DNA from: Oreocharis arfaki
Taxonomy: Eukaryota > Chordata > Aves > Passeriformes > Paramythiidae
Assembly (NCBI GenBank): GCA_013398015.1
Contig: VZRR01014210.1
Span: 496,001-560,000 of the forward strand
DNA: 64,000 nt
Direction: 5' to 3'
The notes beneath the pieces are model-generated. The model saw only the letters and a program-made list of their open reading frames with translations, was not told where the DNA came from and did not search any database. Positions within the stretch are counted from its first letter, which is position 1, and each line of letters opens with the position of its first letter. A program made the translations under genes and the position numbers. Positions 1 through 13,352 of this stretch are shown piece by piece.

Positions 1-66
1 CAGGACCAGGAGCTGGACTTTGACAATCCTTGTGGGTCTCTTCTATCTCTGGATATTCTGATTCTA
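1..66 (+). mobile_element. CR1 LINE, 3' terminal fragment
   Basis: The first 66 bases match the end of the CR1 3'UTR: an 'aggagctggac' block, then 'atccttgtgggtc', then a degenerate tail of ATTCT units ('atattctgattcta'). CR1 is the dominant avian non-LTR retrotransposon and ends in short ATTCTATGA-like repeats, not poly-A. The element runs off the left edge, so its full length is unknown. Divergence in the tail suggests an old copy. It is non-coding here. Confidence 0.85.
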
Positions 67-1711
67 GGCAATGATTGTTTTTTAAAACATAAAGAAAGGA
101 GAATTATACTAATAGTACTCAGTGTACAGCTGCCTAACAATTAGGGCAATCACCTATGAAATGGGAGACCCAAAATAATACGTCCAGCTAACTCAGAAGG
201 GTTTCCAGTGCCCATCTCTTCTCAGAAGGGTAGTTTAGCCTAGGAAAGAAGCATCCTACACCAAGTCTGTGAAAGTCACAGCAAAGAATGCAGCAGAGAG
301 AAGGAACCACACATAGAAAATACAAGGAAAGGGTAGCATTTTGCAGCTTAGTGCTATGAAGACATTCAGCTGGAAAAGTGGAACTCAGGATTCCTTGTGT
401 TATATGAAACAAGTACTGGAAAAATTTGACAAGAAATAAGGAAAAGTAGAAAAAATTCCTAGTCAATTCTTTGAAAAAAGTAGTTGGAAAAATGAAAATC
501 CAGACCCAGATTCAGGGTGGACAGAGTTGCTGTTGCCGTGAGTAACATGGCTTATCGGAGGGACAGGGACTGGATTTAATTTGTATCCCTGTGTGTCCTG
601 GTAACTAAGCAGCTCTCCCAGTGGAGAGAAAAGATTGCTGGACAGAGATTCACTTGACCACATGTAGCCACCTATAATCTTCCCGAAAGAGATTAGATCA
701 GTTGCATCCCACAACAGTCTTGACTATAGATGGACACTAGATCAGATAAAGGTATCTCAAATAAGATGAGAGAAGTTACTTTGCTAACTAGCTGTCCTCA
801 GGAAATTGTGATGGCAGTAGGGGCCTAAGTCTGGGACTTACAATTGCCATTTGGGTACTTAGATAAGATACTCTACTACATTAGGCACCTCAGCCATTTA
901 TTAAATATAGGTCTTACTGATGATACAGGCGAGAGCTAAATCCAATTTCTGCTTACAATTTTCTTCCTTGGATAGCGGCAGCCCAGACTACAAGGGACGC
1001 TTGTAGCACTTAGAAGCACAACAAAGGAAATAAAACATAATTTAAGTGCAGAGATATTTTAAAATGTTAAGTAATACAGTGCTGTGAGTTGCACAATTAT
1101 TAGAATTTAGCCACTTAACAAGGCAGCAGTTCTGATTATGTGCATCAGCTACCTCTGAGTATTGCAAATCTGGAAATAGGCTGGAAATTGCAATTTATTT
1201 TAAAGGCATTTCTACTTTAGTTAATGGTATCGAAAAATCTAAAATTTTTTGCATCAAAAAAAAATCTTAGTTTAATAGGCACAAGAAACTTTTTTTTACA
1301 AGAGGTTTTGAAAATATCCCTTACAGTTTTAGATATATTTATGCTTATAGCAACTGATTCATAAGTAGAAAACAGAATATTGTAAAGTTTTATTCATCTT
1401 ACACTTTCAAATTTACTAAATAAACAGAATGGTCATGCTAGGATTTTTTTTTTCTGATTAATTTTATGGTAATTCGAAGTGTTTCGGTTTTAAATTAATT
1501 GTTTGAATGCTGAATTATGCAGCTTTATGATCCAGGAGATAAGCAGAGCTCTAAAGATGCCTCTGAGACATGAAGGAGATAGCATTAGAAGCTCATTATT
1601 GCCGGCACATTTAACATGGTTAAAGTAGGGGAAAATAGCCATTAAGTTAATGTAATAGTTAAACTGCATTTATTTGAAAAACTGCCCAACGAAATGCTTA
1701 CAGGGAGGGTG
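67..1711. other. AT-rich non-coding sequence, no gene seen
   Basis: I see no gene or recognisable repeat here. Frames are short and random in character. The part from about 1020 to 1690 has dense TTAA/ATTA and CAATTA-like words with little low-complexity sequence. That texture is often seen in conserved non-coding elements, but conservation cannot be judged from a single sequence. Confidence 0.5.
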
Positions 1712-1757
1712 TTGGGGTTTTGTTTGGCTTTTTGGTTGGTTTGTTGGTTTTTTTTAT
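1712..1757. repeat. G/T-rich low-complexity tract
   Basis: A T-rich stretch interrupted by GG pairs ('ggttggtttgttggtttt' pattern). It is the complement of the CCAAA-type simple repeat found at 27601. No coding potential. Confidence 0.75.
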
Positions 1758-1813
1758 TCTGTAGCATCTTCAATATCTAGCATCTTCTTTTTTGTATTCT
1801 GTAGCATCTTCAA
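1755..1813 (+). repeat. 40-bp direct duplication, two copies
   Basis: The 19-base string 'tattctgtagcatcttcaa' occurs at 1755-1773 and again, unchanged, at 1795-1813. The offset is exactly 40 bp. The sequence between contains a third partial 'tagcatcttc' (1778-1787). This looks like slippage or a short tandem duplication next to the T-rich tract. Confidence 0.85.
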
Positions 1814-4800
1814 ATACTAAAGAGTCAAAGGCATTTGAAACTAGTCCTTTTCAAGCAACTTAACATAATGTTTAGACTTGAAGAAACATTCAGTTTATCA
1901 CTCAAATATGTGTCAGAGGATCAACGTTTTCTAAAGAGACATGAGCAGATGTTAATATGCATAAAAGATGAATGAATTCAGGACTACTGGGTGATAACAA
2001 ACAAGCAAAATAAGCTCCAACTCTCCTTCCCATTAGTCCCTTCATCCTCTGGGTCCTTGCTCCCAAACTTGCTCCCAAAAGTAGTAGTACTTACTGAAAG
2101 TAACAGGACCTGTCTCTTAATTGCTTGAAAACAACAAAGTAAACATTACAAGCTGTTGAAAAGGAGAGCCAAAAGGGAACACCAAAATTCTAGAAAAGTC
2201 CACATCAAAGAAACACGACGATTGATATCATAGGATTAGATTTAATATACTTCATGTTTCCAAAAACGAAGTAATCAACCCCACAGGGTTGATGCAGGGT
2301 AATCCCCAAGGCGTATTTATTTGGCTTACCACTTGCTTCAGAGTGTAGTGCTATGTTTAATGTCCCCTCCAAAATTTTTTCATTATATTATACATTATAT
2401 TTTTTCATTAATTATTCAAACTTCAGAATTTTTTTATTGCTGTTGCAATTTTCCAACTTTTTTGTTATCTTGTCATATTTCTGGTCTCAATAATTTCCTT
2501 GGTAGCAGAATCCAAAGTTCAACCGCTTTTGAAAAAAAAATAAAGATGTTATTTCCTAGATTTTCACTTCAAATTACTTCTTGTGCTTTCAATTTGAGAC
2601 AATGATCTACTGAGGTTCTACTACTCAAACTTCATAAAAATCATTATAGATCCCATAAACACCCAATGGTTCTGGCTGCAGGTGGTGGCATTAGATCAGA
2701 ATGAGGCAACACCTTTCAGACCATCAGGCTGAGGAAATACGCTGATGTATTGCGCCTGACTTCACATCTGGTGAAACATGGACAGTTGATGTCACTGTCT
2801 GGTTTTGGTGGCCAGGTGATCTGGGGCAGCTGGGCTGAGACTGAGCAAAAAAGAACTGGAGGAAGAGACTTGGGCTTTTTAAGAAGCACATCACTGATGC
2901 TGCCTCAAAATAGAACTTCCCAAAATCTCCTACCAAAGCAAGGACTAAGCTGGTCTGGGCCAGGTGGAAAAAAGAAAAAGTGGGGGAAGTTTGGCACCTT
3001 CTTTTTACCCCATTGTGTGTGCTGCTTCTGCCCAATTGACTCTTAAGATGCTTTTGATGGCAGAAGAGGACAAGAAAATATGGAGGATAGATCTCCATTC
3101 TTAACCTCAGACATGGAACTGGCACACAGGAGCTCCTAAGCAGTGGGCCAAAATAGTCCTTATGGGAACAGAAAGCTGATGCAGATCTAGAAGAGAGCAG
3201 CAGAGCCAGTATCACTCATTATATCACTGTTGAGAAGCTCTCAGGCATTTCAGACATACCTAATTTACTCATTGTAACTACAAAGAATGTGACTGTTATG
3301 AAGATCTCCTTCTTTGTGGCTCCACACCATGGTGTTTGAGGAAGGAGGAATTCATGGAAACTACTCTTCATTCTTTGGTCATTTTTCCTTCCCATTAGCC
3401 ATGACTACAGGATTACAGAGCTCATTAATCACTCCACCCTCTCCCTAGGCAGTGGTGGAAAGCTCAAGAGCTGCAAATATTACTTCTTTGCAAAAATAAT
3501 TAGAAGTCTGAGCTGTGTATGGGGATCCAGTATCTACCTGAGAAAGAGGTTTCGGCTCTGTGCTGTCCGTATTATTAATCAGGCTTTGGTAGCACTGGAA
3601 ATGGGTGCCAAAACCCAACTTTGACAAATCCAAATTTGACACGGAGATGTAGAAGCAAAGGATGAAGAAAGACAGCAGAAGTATTTTCCACCCCTACTTT
3701 TTAAAGTAAAATAAGCCTTAGACTTCCTGAATCCCAGATGGGTTATGTTATGATTTAGCTCCAAGCCCACACCTGGTAAAATAAACTCAATGGGAATTTT
3801 TTCTAAAGCCAGTGTAGTTACCTCAACTGTAACTTGTCAGAGATCATAAATGAGAAGAAAATAAAGTGAAATTAAGAGCTCGGTACCTTTAGATTCCATT
3901 TGACTTTTCTACTACTAAATCAACTGAAAATAGATTGCAGTAAGAGCATCCTATAATTTACTGTTCTCAATATCTGCACTGTAAATTGCCTTTCTTCTTG
4001 TCTTGGCTACCTTAAACTCTGCCAAATTTTCCTGGCTTTAACAAAGGCTTTCTTAAAAAAAAATGTTAAGGAAGAAACAAACAAAAAATTCTTAAATTAT
4101 TTTGTGTGTATTTTCCACTGATATTCCAATAAGCTCAAATATTTGCTTAAACATTATTAACAAGAGTTATGATATCTTACTTCCTTTTAAGAAATGTCCA
4201 GGCTACACAAAAAACACTTTTGGTGAATGTATATCTTTGGAAGATACTTTTGAGACCTATTTAACAATTTTCCAAAATAAAGAAACTGTTACCCACTATT
4301 CCAAATCAGTGAAGGCAATGTATGAACAAAGGAAAATATACTCTTCCTTCCCGCTATATTTCCTCCTCTCTCCTGAATTTGCTACACTGATTTATATGAT
4401 TATATAACCTTCACTGACATGAAATTTGGTCAAATTTAAAAAGAAAGAGGAATTACACGAGGAAGAGTAGCAAACAGCTTTTCATTTGTTGGCAAATTCA
4501 CTTTGTTACCTCCAATAGAAATTTTAAATAGGGGATTCTCTGGCAGTCTTTGCAATGAAATCTGACCAAACTTTATGCCCTCCAAACAGCAGCAGATCAC
4601 TATTCCTGTGTAAAATGTGTGCTCCAAAGCCATTATACTTATACTCAGCATAAAAGTTTCGCAATGAATGCCTGTGCCTTGTGGGAACTCATTTTTCCAG
4701 TGTAGCCTTGAATATTTGGATGCAAAAAGGGCCCAAACAGGTGTCTTCTTGTAGGTTTAATTCCCTTTAGACACTGATACATAAGAGATGTCTTTTGGTA

Positions 4801-5174
4801 TTCTGTGCCACAATAATAACACTACTGTATACCTACTGCAACTGCAAATTCTCCTAGTATATTCCAGTGCTACTGATTTGTATTTGAATCACTTTGCCTA
4901 TTTTCACTCTGACATTTTTAATTCCCCTTTGTTATTTTCCCTTCTGTCCACTGTCTTGAATATTGCTCGAAGAATGCCTACCATGCAACTTACCATAGAG
5001 CAAAATAGCTGTAAGACCAGGCATTATGACTATTATGATCACCAGGCCTGCTGTGAGTTTATTCCATGAAATATAAAAAACCTTCCATTTGATACAAAAA
5101 TAGAGCTTCAATTTCTGTTACAGCCCAAGAGGTCTTAGACTGGAATTTTAGGTTGTGAAATTCAGATTATTGGA
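1814..5174. other. Non-coding sequence, no gene or clear repeat
   Basis: Single-copy-like AT-rich sequence. The longest frame (2724-3215, minus) starts at GTG and has no recognisable domain, so I do not call it a gene. I see no RNA gene or transposon signature. Confidence 0.5.
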
Positions 5175-5217
5175 TTCCATACTTCTTTGTTCCATACTTC
5201 CATACTGCTTCCATACT
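5175..5217 (+). repeat. Short minisatellite of TTCCATACT units
   Basis: 'ttccatact' is repeated about four times within 43 bases with irregular spacers ('tctttg', none, 'gc'). This is a small, locally generated imperfect repeat. Confidence 0.75.
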
Positions 5218-8200
5218 AATTAATTCTCCACAGACTGTAGAGTAGCCACGTAAACTAAAGAAAATGCTCTTTTGTAGTTTGTTCTACAAGAGCTTATTTT
5301 ATTAACTCCCTCTTTCCCCAAAGTGATGCCCCAACCATTCTCTTTATCAGTGGCTAGCAACACTGAAATGATGTCATTATGTGAAAACATATTCCATATT
5401 TTCAAATCATACAGCATGCATAGATCTGCTTGCAAGGTGATGTTACACAGATCAGGTGACACACTATCAAAGAAGATGGCTGATCTTTTGAAGCAGTCTC
5501 ATTAGTATATATTGCAATTACGGATGAGAATTAAAAATCCATTACATAATTTAAACATACTGATGATTGCTTCTAACCTTGCAAAAAGTTATATTCTCTC
5601 TCCAATTAATGCAATTTTTATTAGCAGGGAATGCAAGTGTCCCAAAGAGTTGGGCAGAGCAAAATTAATGTGGATCTCTTTAAACTTAAGTACCTACAAA
5701 ACGCCATTAACTGATGTAAATTTGACAGTCAATTAGCCTCTCTGATATTATAAGTGCTTTTAATATTTGGAAGAAAAACATCTCAGCCATTAATTTTGAA
5801 TTGAAAATAGGCTTATGTTAGTTGATTCTAAACTTTTTTTTTGCCAGAGTAGAAAGTTTTTTATAATGAATAGGGATTCTGAGAACAGTTACCATAAGTC
5901 AGACTGGGACTATGTCACATTTACTTAAGCATGCTTAACACTTCCCTGTTACACAAAACTGAGTTTTCACTTTCATGCAATTTGGCCAAATTTCAACAAC
6001 TTTTCAAGAAAGTTTTTATTCCAGGTGTGTGTCTATTGCTCATCATTTCGTTATCCCTGAAAAAGTCAGTGAAGTAGTTCAGTACATGGCTTTACAGTGT
6101 TAAAAATGCAATTCACCTCAGAATTATAGAACGTTTCCTGTGTCCACAGAACAGCTTTCATTGACTTCACTTACAGCTGTGTACTCTGCACCTGTGCAAA
6201 TCCGACTCCAGAGTGTGCCCAGAAAATTGAGAAAAACATGCAGTTCAACCACCTGTGAAAAATTTAACAGCTTGATTCCCAAATAAAAGTCAAAAATACA
6301 TAGCATTTTCTATGTCTTCTTGTTGAAGTGTTTCTTTTAATGTAAATTAGAAGTGAGAGATGGGCATGTGTACTCCCAATGATTTGAGTGTTATTCTAGG
6401 GGGACATCTGGGGTCTGTGACTGAAACAAGGAATGGGTTAATTCTTCTACATTTACACGGACTTTGAAGGTGACTGATTTCCTCTGTGATCTATCTATAT
6501 TTCTACCACAGCTGTCTTGGAAGAACATCTCACTGGGATACAGCAGATATGTGTATACTATGCTACAAAACCAGAGTTACATGAAATTAGCAGCGTTTTC
6601 AGCTGAAGGCTTAATGCAGGGAAGACAAATCAATCTGCCACCACAAACCTTGCTGCCAAAGGAGTTCTGCTTGCCATGACTGCCTCTTTCTGAGACTTTA
6701 TAGGCATTGCTGCATTGGGTATCTGACTCATTATGAACAAGGTTGTGCCTATAGAACTTTGTAACGGAGAAAAAGCCTTTGAAGAACTTGGTCTCACTCA
6801 TGCAGTCATTTGAATGAGACTTGTTTCCTTCAAGGATGCAAGCTTTTCCTTTTGTGATATACAATTTCAAGGGATAAATGAAGTGTTTGCTTTATGAAGA
6901 GAGGCATCTCCTTTCTTTCTGATATTTCAGTTTAAACTATTTCATCCCTTGCTGTGAATACTCCTTATAAGGCAACAGAACAGAACAGATTTTTGCTTGT
7001 CTTGTAAACTACTTTCAGTTTGCATCACTATTTTGTCACAAGAATACATTAATTTGGTGGAATTTTCCACTTTTCTTGAATTTATTGTTTTGACCCAGAG
7101 AGTAACAAGAACACATGAATACCTGTTGAAATCGCAAGACCTTGATGATGATAATGCACATAACTTGCAGAGAAGTCCCAATAATGTATTTTCAAAATAG
7201 TAACCCTCAACCTCTTTTTCTAGGATTTTTCGTTTTTCCCCAAGACACTCAGTGCTACAAGGTTTCACCACTGTACCATAGGGGCCTCTACCATGTACAG
7301 GCAAAACACTGTATAGCCTCGCAGAAAGATATTTTTCTATTTCTTGATAAACCAGACTTCGTTCCTGAATGGAAAATGCATTGCTAATGTGCCAATTTAA
7401 CAGGATAATTCATATATTCTATCTCAGTGGGACAGTACAACACATCACTCTTTCTTTTATTTTGATTTTGTTTTTCTTTTTTTCCAGAACTATCTTAGTT
7501 AAATTTGGCTAATACCCACATGAAGTAATCTGTGATGATCCCAGAGATACTGAAGCTCCTTTTTAGTTGCTTGTCAAATTAAAACATTTCAGCTTGCCAA
7601 ATCCAGTAACCCTACAGCAGCAGAGCTGCTGTACCTGTGTCCCCTTGTCCAGCCCCAGTGAGGCTGAGCACGGACACATACACACGTTGGCAGACTTGCA
7701 TGGAATACAGGTGCATGTGCCACATGGGACAGCATGGAGAGAAAGATCTGCACTCATGCAAATGCCAACAGCACCAGAATATAGAGTCCCTCGCTCAGTT
7801 AAATAGTTAGAAATTGAGTTTGATGAGAACACAGGACAGACTGCAGTGATCAGGCATAGGACATGATCAGACAAGGGTATTGACCAGCTAAAATGCCGCT
7901 GGCCCCTTTTATCCCTATCCCTGTTTCCGTGCTTGTTCCTCTGCAAAGCATGATAATTTCTCCATTTCTATCTCTTTGGTTCCTCCCCTAAACACCTCAT
8001 AATGAGGTCTTTTATACTCCCAAGATGCTCTTCCACAGCACCCCACAACGACCCCCAAACCCAGTAAGCGTTAACCTCCTCACCTCACCTCCTCACTACA
8101 ACCTGTGAAGTGATCCAGAAAGCTCTCTCATTCGTTAATGGTGACAGGTGCCACCCCCAGAGCACTGATGGCTGTCCTCTGACAGCCTTGGGAGGAGCCA

Positions 8201-8773
8201 GGGCAGGGGCTCCTTTCTCTAATGAGTTTGTTTGGATTCTCTCACTTGCCAGCGTGACTCTCTGCATCTTAGTGTTTGTGGAGATGAGCCTTTAATAATA
8301 TGACCTAACACACACTGGTACTTTCTTCAGAAAAAGTGGATGACTTCTGAGCAGTGATCTGTTTGGAAGTTCAAAGTGGCTGAAATGCAATTTTGACAAT
8401 AATGAAAAGTTATAGTGCATTTGTGTTCAGCCACCTCTTTGATGACTGGAAATATTACAGTAATGCTTATATATTCCTAACACTGAATAGCAGTTTATCC
8501 TATTCAGACAGGATATACAGCAATATCTGAACAGTCTCCGTTTACAACGTACCATGTTAAAATACAACATTTTTTTGCTTGATATAGCGATGTCTAAGCC
8601 CAATATAAGGGAATGTATTTATGTCCCATTTCCTTGCCCATGCCAAAAGCGAAGAAAGCCTTGGAAGGGAAAAGACCAGACATTTGAAGGTATTAAATAT
8701 TTTACCTCTCCCAGTCTGATTTGCTGTGAAGTGTGATTCAATGTAGTTAAATCTGTAATAGATTCCTCTGCAA
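5218..8773. other. Non-coding sequence, no gene seen
   Basis: No recognisable gene, RNA or transposon. Composition is AT-rich, with a slightly GC-richer part at about 7600-8270 holding only short overlapping frames on both strands. None of those frames carries a recognisable motif. Confidence 0.45.
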
Positions 8774-8795
8774 GTGTGTGTGTGTGTGTGTGTGT
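8774..8795. repeat. (GT)11 microsatellite
   Basis: Eleven uninterrupted GT dinucleotides, flanked by 'caa' and 'aaaag'. It is a perfect repeat of a length that is often polymorphic within species. Confidence 0.97.
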
Positions 8796-10024
8796 AAAAG
8801 TATTTCTTATAATTCCATTATCTTCACTTATTTGAAGTTAGCCAAGCAGCATTGCTGTGTCATTGGAGGAAGAATCTGTGTCAAGTGGGAAGAGCTTTCA
8901 GCCCGGCATTAGGACTTCGGAGGAGCATCAGCAGAAGGTGCTGGTGATGCTTAGCATGTCCCAGGCCCTGGACCATCAAGACTGGTGTCCCTTTTCTCAG
9001 TGTTCTTGATAATGTGTCAGGTTCAGCTTCTTTCCACACTGTCCTGCCATGCTTGACATCTGTCAGAAAGATGTATTCCTGAGGCTGGCCCCTCTGATTG
9101 GTAAGCATGGGATTGATCATAAGAGGCAAATGTCAAATCTTCAGGTTCAGTCCTCATCACCATGCACAGAGGGAGAATGCAGCCTCTCTGAAATAATTCA
9201 ACAACACTTAAAAAATAAGATGAAAAAACAAAACCAGAATTCTTTAACAGGTTCCTGACTATATTTGGAAACAGGTACAGATAAACCAAACTAAAATGTG
9301 TCATGATGTAAAATCATCATCCTGGGATCTTCTGGTTAGTGACAGTCATGTTAAATTATCTTCTGTCATGTTTTTTCTAAGTGGACTCCAGTCATTGACA
9401 TATCCTGTCCTTGGCTTCCCCTCTCTGAAGTAAATGCAGACTGAAATGACTGTATTGATTTTACATTTTCTTTCTTAGTTAGAATTACTCCAGTAAGTAC
9501 ATGCTCTCCCCCAAAGTTTTCTACAATCTTCAATCCTGATGACTGATTTAATTAAGCCAACTGCTCATTTCTTACCTACAGAAATATAGTTTTGTTTCAC
9601 AGAAATTGCCTTTTTTCATTCTATTTAAAGATGTATTTGAAATTTGCCATTCTACCAGTGAAACTTCACAAGTCTGAGTGTGGTTTTGATTGTAAATCTG
9701 CCTAGTTACAGATGCAGTGCAGCATATCCTGGCAGATAAACTGGTCTTTCCAGACTGCATCTTCTCATCACAGATTTAAGCACCTAAGTTTTTTCAGAAA
9801 GCTGCATGTTTATCAAGCAAATCCATAAGTGAAGACAAAGAATATGTCTCCTTACCAGGCCTTGCCAGAAAGTAGATGTGATATTATAGAAAAAAAATCA
9901 TTTGGGGTGTTTGACTTCTCTGACCCTTGGAGACAGCCTACTGAGATGTGGAGAAATTCTGCCAACAGTCTGAGTTATCCTATAATGTAAAAACTGATTC
10001 TGCTACTGGAACCTGTCTGTACAG
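8796..10024. other. Non-coding sequence, no gene seen
   Basis: No gene or named repeat recognised. The segment 8881-9260 is somewhat GC-richer and holds short frames on both strands without motifs. Confidence 0.45.
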
Positions 10025-10121
10025 TTGTTGGGCTGTTCATTGCTGGATCCTTGCTGACTTTAGGAATGTACTGCAGGCACAAGAGACTTGCAGAAGAAAT
10101 CAGGCACATGGATGAAGCCTG
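10025..10121 (+). other. Exon-like segment encoding a possible membrane span
   Basis: Seen: an AG at 10023-10024 preceded by a mixed pyrimidine context ('cctgtctgtacag'), then a 97-base stretch, then a 'gtcagt' donor-like hexamer at 10122-10127. The frame through it reads as a hydrophobic run (VVGLFIAGSLLTLGMYC) followed by a basic cluster (RHKR) and a charged tail (LAEEIRHMDEAW). That is the arrangement of a single-pass transmembrane helix with a stop-transfer sequence. It would enter after codon base 1 and leave after base 2. I cannot match it to a known protein, and the open frame also continues past the donor for about 60 codons. It may be a real small exon of a gene whose other exons lie outside the window, a decayed exon, or chance. 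Confidence 0.15.
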
Positions 10122-13100
10122 GTCAGTTAGCTTACTTCTTTTAATCCTTGATAAGATTAGAATGCATTACAATTTTAGAATACTGTGCATTCCTTTAAAA
10201 AGCAGGTTTGTGTGTCAGGGCCAAATAATTTTAAAAATGAATTTAATTAGAAGTGTTTATGCTAGGTCAGGTATTTCAGTTATGGAGAAAGACGTCCCAG
10301 AGAGAATATAGTAGCATCTACCAGCAAAAGGATTTTGTTATTTTCTTCCAGAACTGGTTTTGCAGAGGATACCTATTGCACTGGTCAGTACCACAGTCAG
10401 TGTGGGGCAGTAATGATCCCCTAAAGTCACATTTTTGATGTTCCAACATGGGTGAGAAGGATGCAGATTTGCCCCCTGAAGCAGAAACAAGAAAGAAGTG
10501 TGGAAGAAGAAATGTTTCTGTACTGCTTCTGTCCTGTTTTGCTGGCACAGCCAGCAGTATGCATGTGTGATGGTTTCTGTTTGGTTTGCAGTGGACGCCC
10601 ATGTCTAATCAGTACCAAAAAGAAAACATCAGTTCCTTCCATGCAGAATGCTGCATTGCCTTCAGGGATAGCCTGGGAGGTCCAAGGATGCACTTTGTAA
10701 TCCTCTGCTTCTAGTCTAGCATTATGTATAATTATAGTAATCTTTCAATTGCCTTGACAAAGGAAGAAGGTGCTTTCTATAACATTTTCTGTGGAGAGAA
10801 GTGTCTCCTTTTCTGTTAATATCAGAAAATATGATCCATCCATCAAATCTTCAGACACTAACTACATGGCAGATTAACAGATTTTGTTCAAATGAATTTT
10901 AGGGAAGCTGAATAAATCCCTTTAAAAAAGATAGTGACACCTGCCCACAGTACCATTTGGTCCAATTCCAAATCTGATATAGCTATTTGAAGTTCTTCCT
11001 AAGTTTTCTGGAGCAATATGGAGAGTTGAATTTGCCCCTATCTATAGAAAATCACTTGCTACTTTACTATGACAATCTAGGGATAGTGCATATCGATTCT
11101 CCTACTGTAAGTGATACAGGCTCCATTTTAACTAGATGACTGGTAGCAGTACACCCAATATTACAGTTTTTACAATAAAGTCATGCTTAAATTATTAATT
11201 ATTACATTATTTCCTTAATACATGCTGAAGGTACAATAAAACTGTAATTAAAGGTGCATTATGAGAAGAAAATTATAGCATCTTTTAAGTTCCTTTATTT
11301 ACTGCTAGGCAATAATATTACTGTGCTATGACACACTTACAGTATTTTCAACCTTCAGCATTAAGCTAGCATTTAGCCACTTAGCAGTTTATTTTGAGAT
11401 AGTTCTCTGTTGTTAAACAGAAAACAGAATCAATGTGCAAAATATAGTGCATTGTAGGTGGGAAAGCTTTGGGCTTGAGCTTCTCAAATATCACAACAAA
11501 TATCAAATATCAGGAATGTTTCTTGGACCTGATGTGATAGTCAAAAAAATGAACAAGAGGAATGATTCTTCTACAGCTGAAGACAGGGATTTGATGCCAG
11601 AGGACTCTGTCCCAAGAGGAAGAGTGTCAAGGTGATGGACAGCATTAGCTGAAGTATTTCTACTTTAGCAGTAGCACTAATAAAAGAGATACACAAGCTC
11701 TTAGTACACTACTTAACTAGAGTTACCCACTACAATAAGAGACTACAAGACATTTTTTTGTGAGTTGTTGCCTAATATGTTTTCGTCACATATATTCCTG
11801 GTTAAATTAAAGTGAAGAGAGAAGTTTTATTGGAACACACTGATGAGTGCAATTGCTAGTGTAACTGAGCTAGTATAGCTCTGGTAATTACGTTTGCAGC
11901 ATCTTCTAAATTTTTCTGCAAACTTTGTTTTCTTAGTGAAAGAAAATTAAGAAAGACCTTCTATGTCCACTCAAAAGCAAAGAAAGTTTGCAATTTAGTC
12001 TTCACTTCATTAATTTTCTATTTTAATACATAAGTTCTGATGCTTATCTGATTCCTGACAATTCTTATAAGCAGTGCTAAAAGAGATTTAAACATCATAT
12101 TTGCTGTTTGTTGAAAGTGCATAATTTTAAGGAAAAAAAATTATTACAGTTCCACTAGTGGTTTTTATGAACAGGATATTCACATCTGACCTAACAGTGC
12201 AGAACACAGTGTACTGCGCAAGGCTTGTGCCAGCCCTCAGCAACATAAAACAACCCCTGTGAAGTGAGCAGTCCAACTCTGTTACCTTAGAGCTCTAAAC
12301 ACCAATTAACCCTGGGGTTTAGCTCGTATTTCTTCCTTCTATATTGCAGTTTATATTGCAGTTACAAACTTAATTAGATAATCTATCTGGATGTTTTGTG
12401 TTTCTATTTAAAATGACAGCTTCTCCTAGATAAGGTGATAAGAAAGTCATATATGTGGGAACTGTAATGACAACGATGTGGAATTTCTTTTAGCTTTGAG
12501 TGATGGTGAGAATTTATCATTTAAGATACAGATATAGTTTTCTAGCCACAGTTTGTTTTCTGTGTTGCACATCAACATTTGCAGCTGTCCTGCATTTTTC
12601 TTCACCATATGCCAAGTATAAGGTCCTTGTGCATCAACATGTCACACTTCCTCAGTTTATTTAAAATTGGTTGAGAATTAATGCGCTTGATGTATGGTGC
12701 CACATTTTGTCTTTTCTATTTCTAACATTTCTTGAATGCATAAAGTAGACAGGTTTGATGGGAGTTAGGAAGTTACTGTAGGTTAGGGTGGAAACAATGC
12801 CTCCCAACCAAGATAAGAAACAGAACAAATGTAGAGGAATTGCAGCCATGTCTTACATGCACAGAAAGTACAAGGAAGGTCAGGTAGTTGATTTACATAG
12901 CTGACATACACTGCAGAACTTTTTCTTACTTTCCCCAAATCTATCCCCTCCGCCAAGGAAGGACCCACTGTTGCCTTATGATCTGGAAAATGCTCGGGCC
13001 ACCTGAAGATTGCATCTTCATTGAATTTGCTCAAGATGTTTGATTTATCCTCTCACTGGACTCAATATCTATCCAGAAAGAAACACATGTCCTCTAACAC

Positions 13101-13222
13101 AGAAAATGAGAGATAGTGTTACAAGAATAATAAATCATACAGATAACTTGAATCTAGACTGGGTTCTCATTTGCAATAAAACCTGAAAACGAGCTAATGC
13201 TTTCATCTATATGTCCTGAATT
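10122..13222. other. AT-rich non-coding sequence, no gene seen
   Basis: No gene or transposon recognised. The part 11150-11420 is dense in TAATTA/ATTATT words and has a unique, non-repetitive texture; it is discussed as a possible conserved element. Confidence 0.5.
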
Positions 13223-13352
13223 AGAATCATAGAATATCCTTGGCTGGAAGGGACCCATAAGGATCATCGAATCCAACTCCTGGCCCTGCGTAGGGCAGCC
13301 CCAGGAATAACACCATGTTCCTGAGAGCAGTGTTTGAAGACTTCCTGAACTA
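13223..13352 (-). mobile_element. CR1 LINE, 3' terminal fragment
   Basis: On the plus strand the piece opens with 'agaatcatagaatatcc', the reverse complement of the CR1 3' terminus. It continues through the 'ggaagggacccataaggatcatcgaatccaactcc' region of the 3'UTR and the 'cctgagagcagtgtttga' part further upstream. Only about 130 bp remain, a typical severely 5'-truncated CR1 insertion. No coding part is present. Confidence 0.93.

Noticed and set aside
2724..3215. 163-codon open frame on the minus strand
   Set aside because: It starts at GTG, has no recognisable domain, overlaps other random frames on the plus strand, and its length is within chance expectation for 64 kb.
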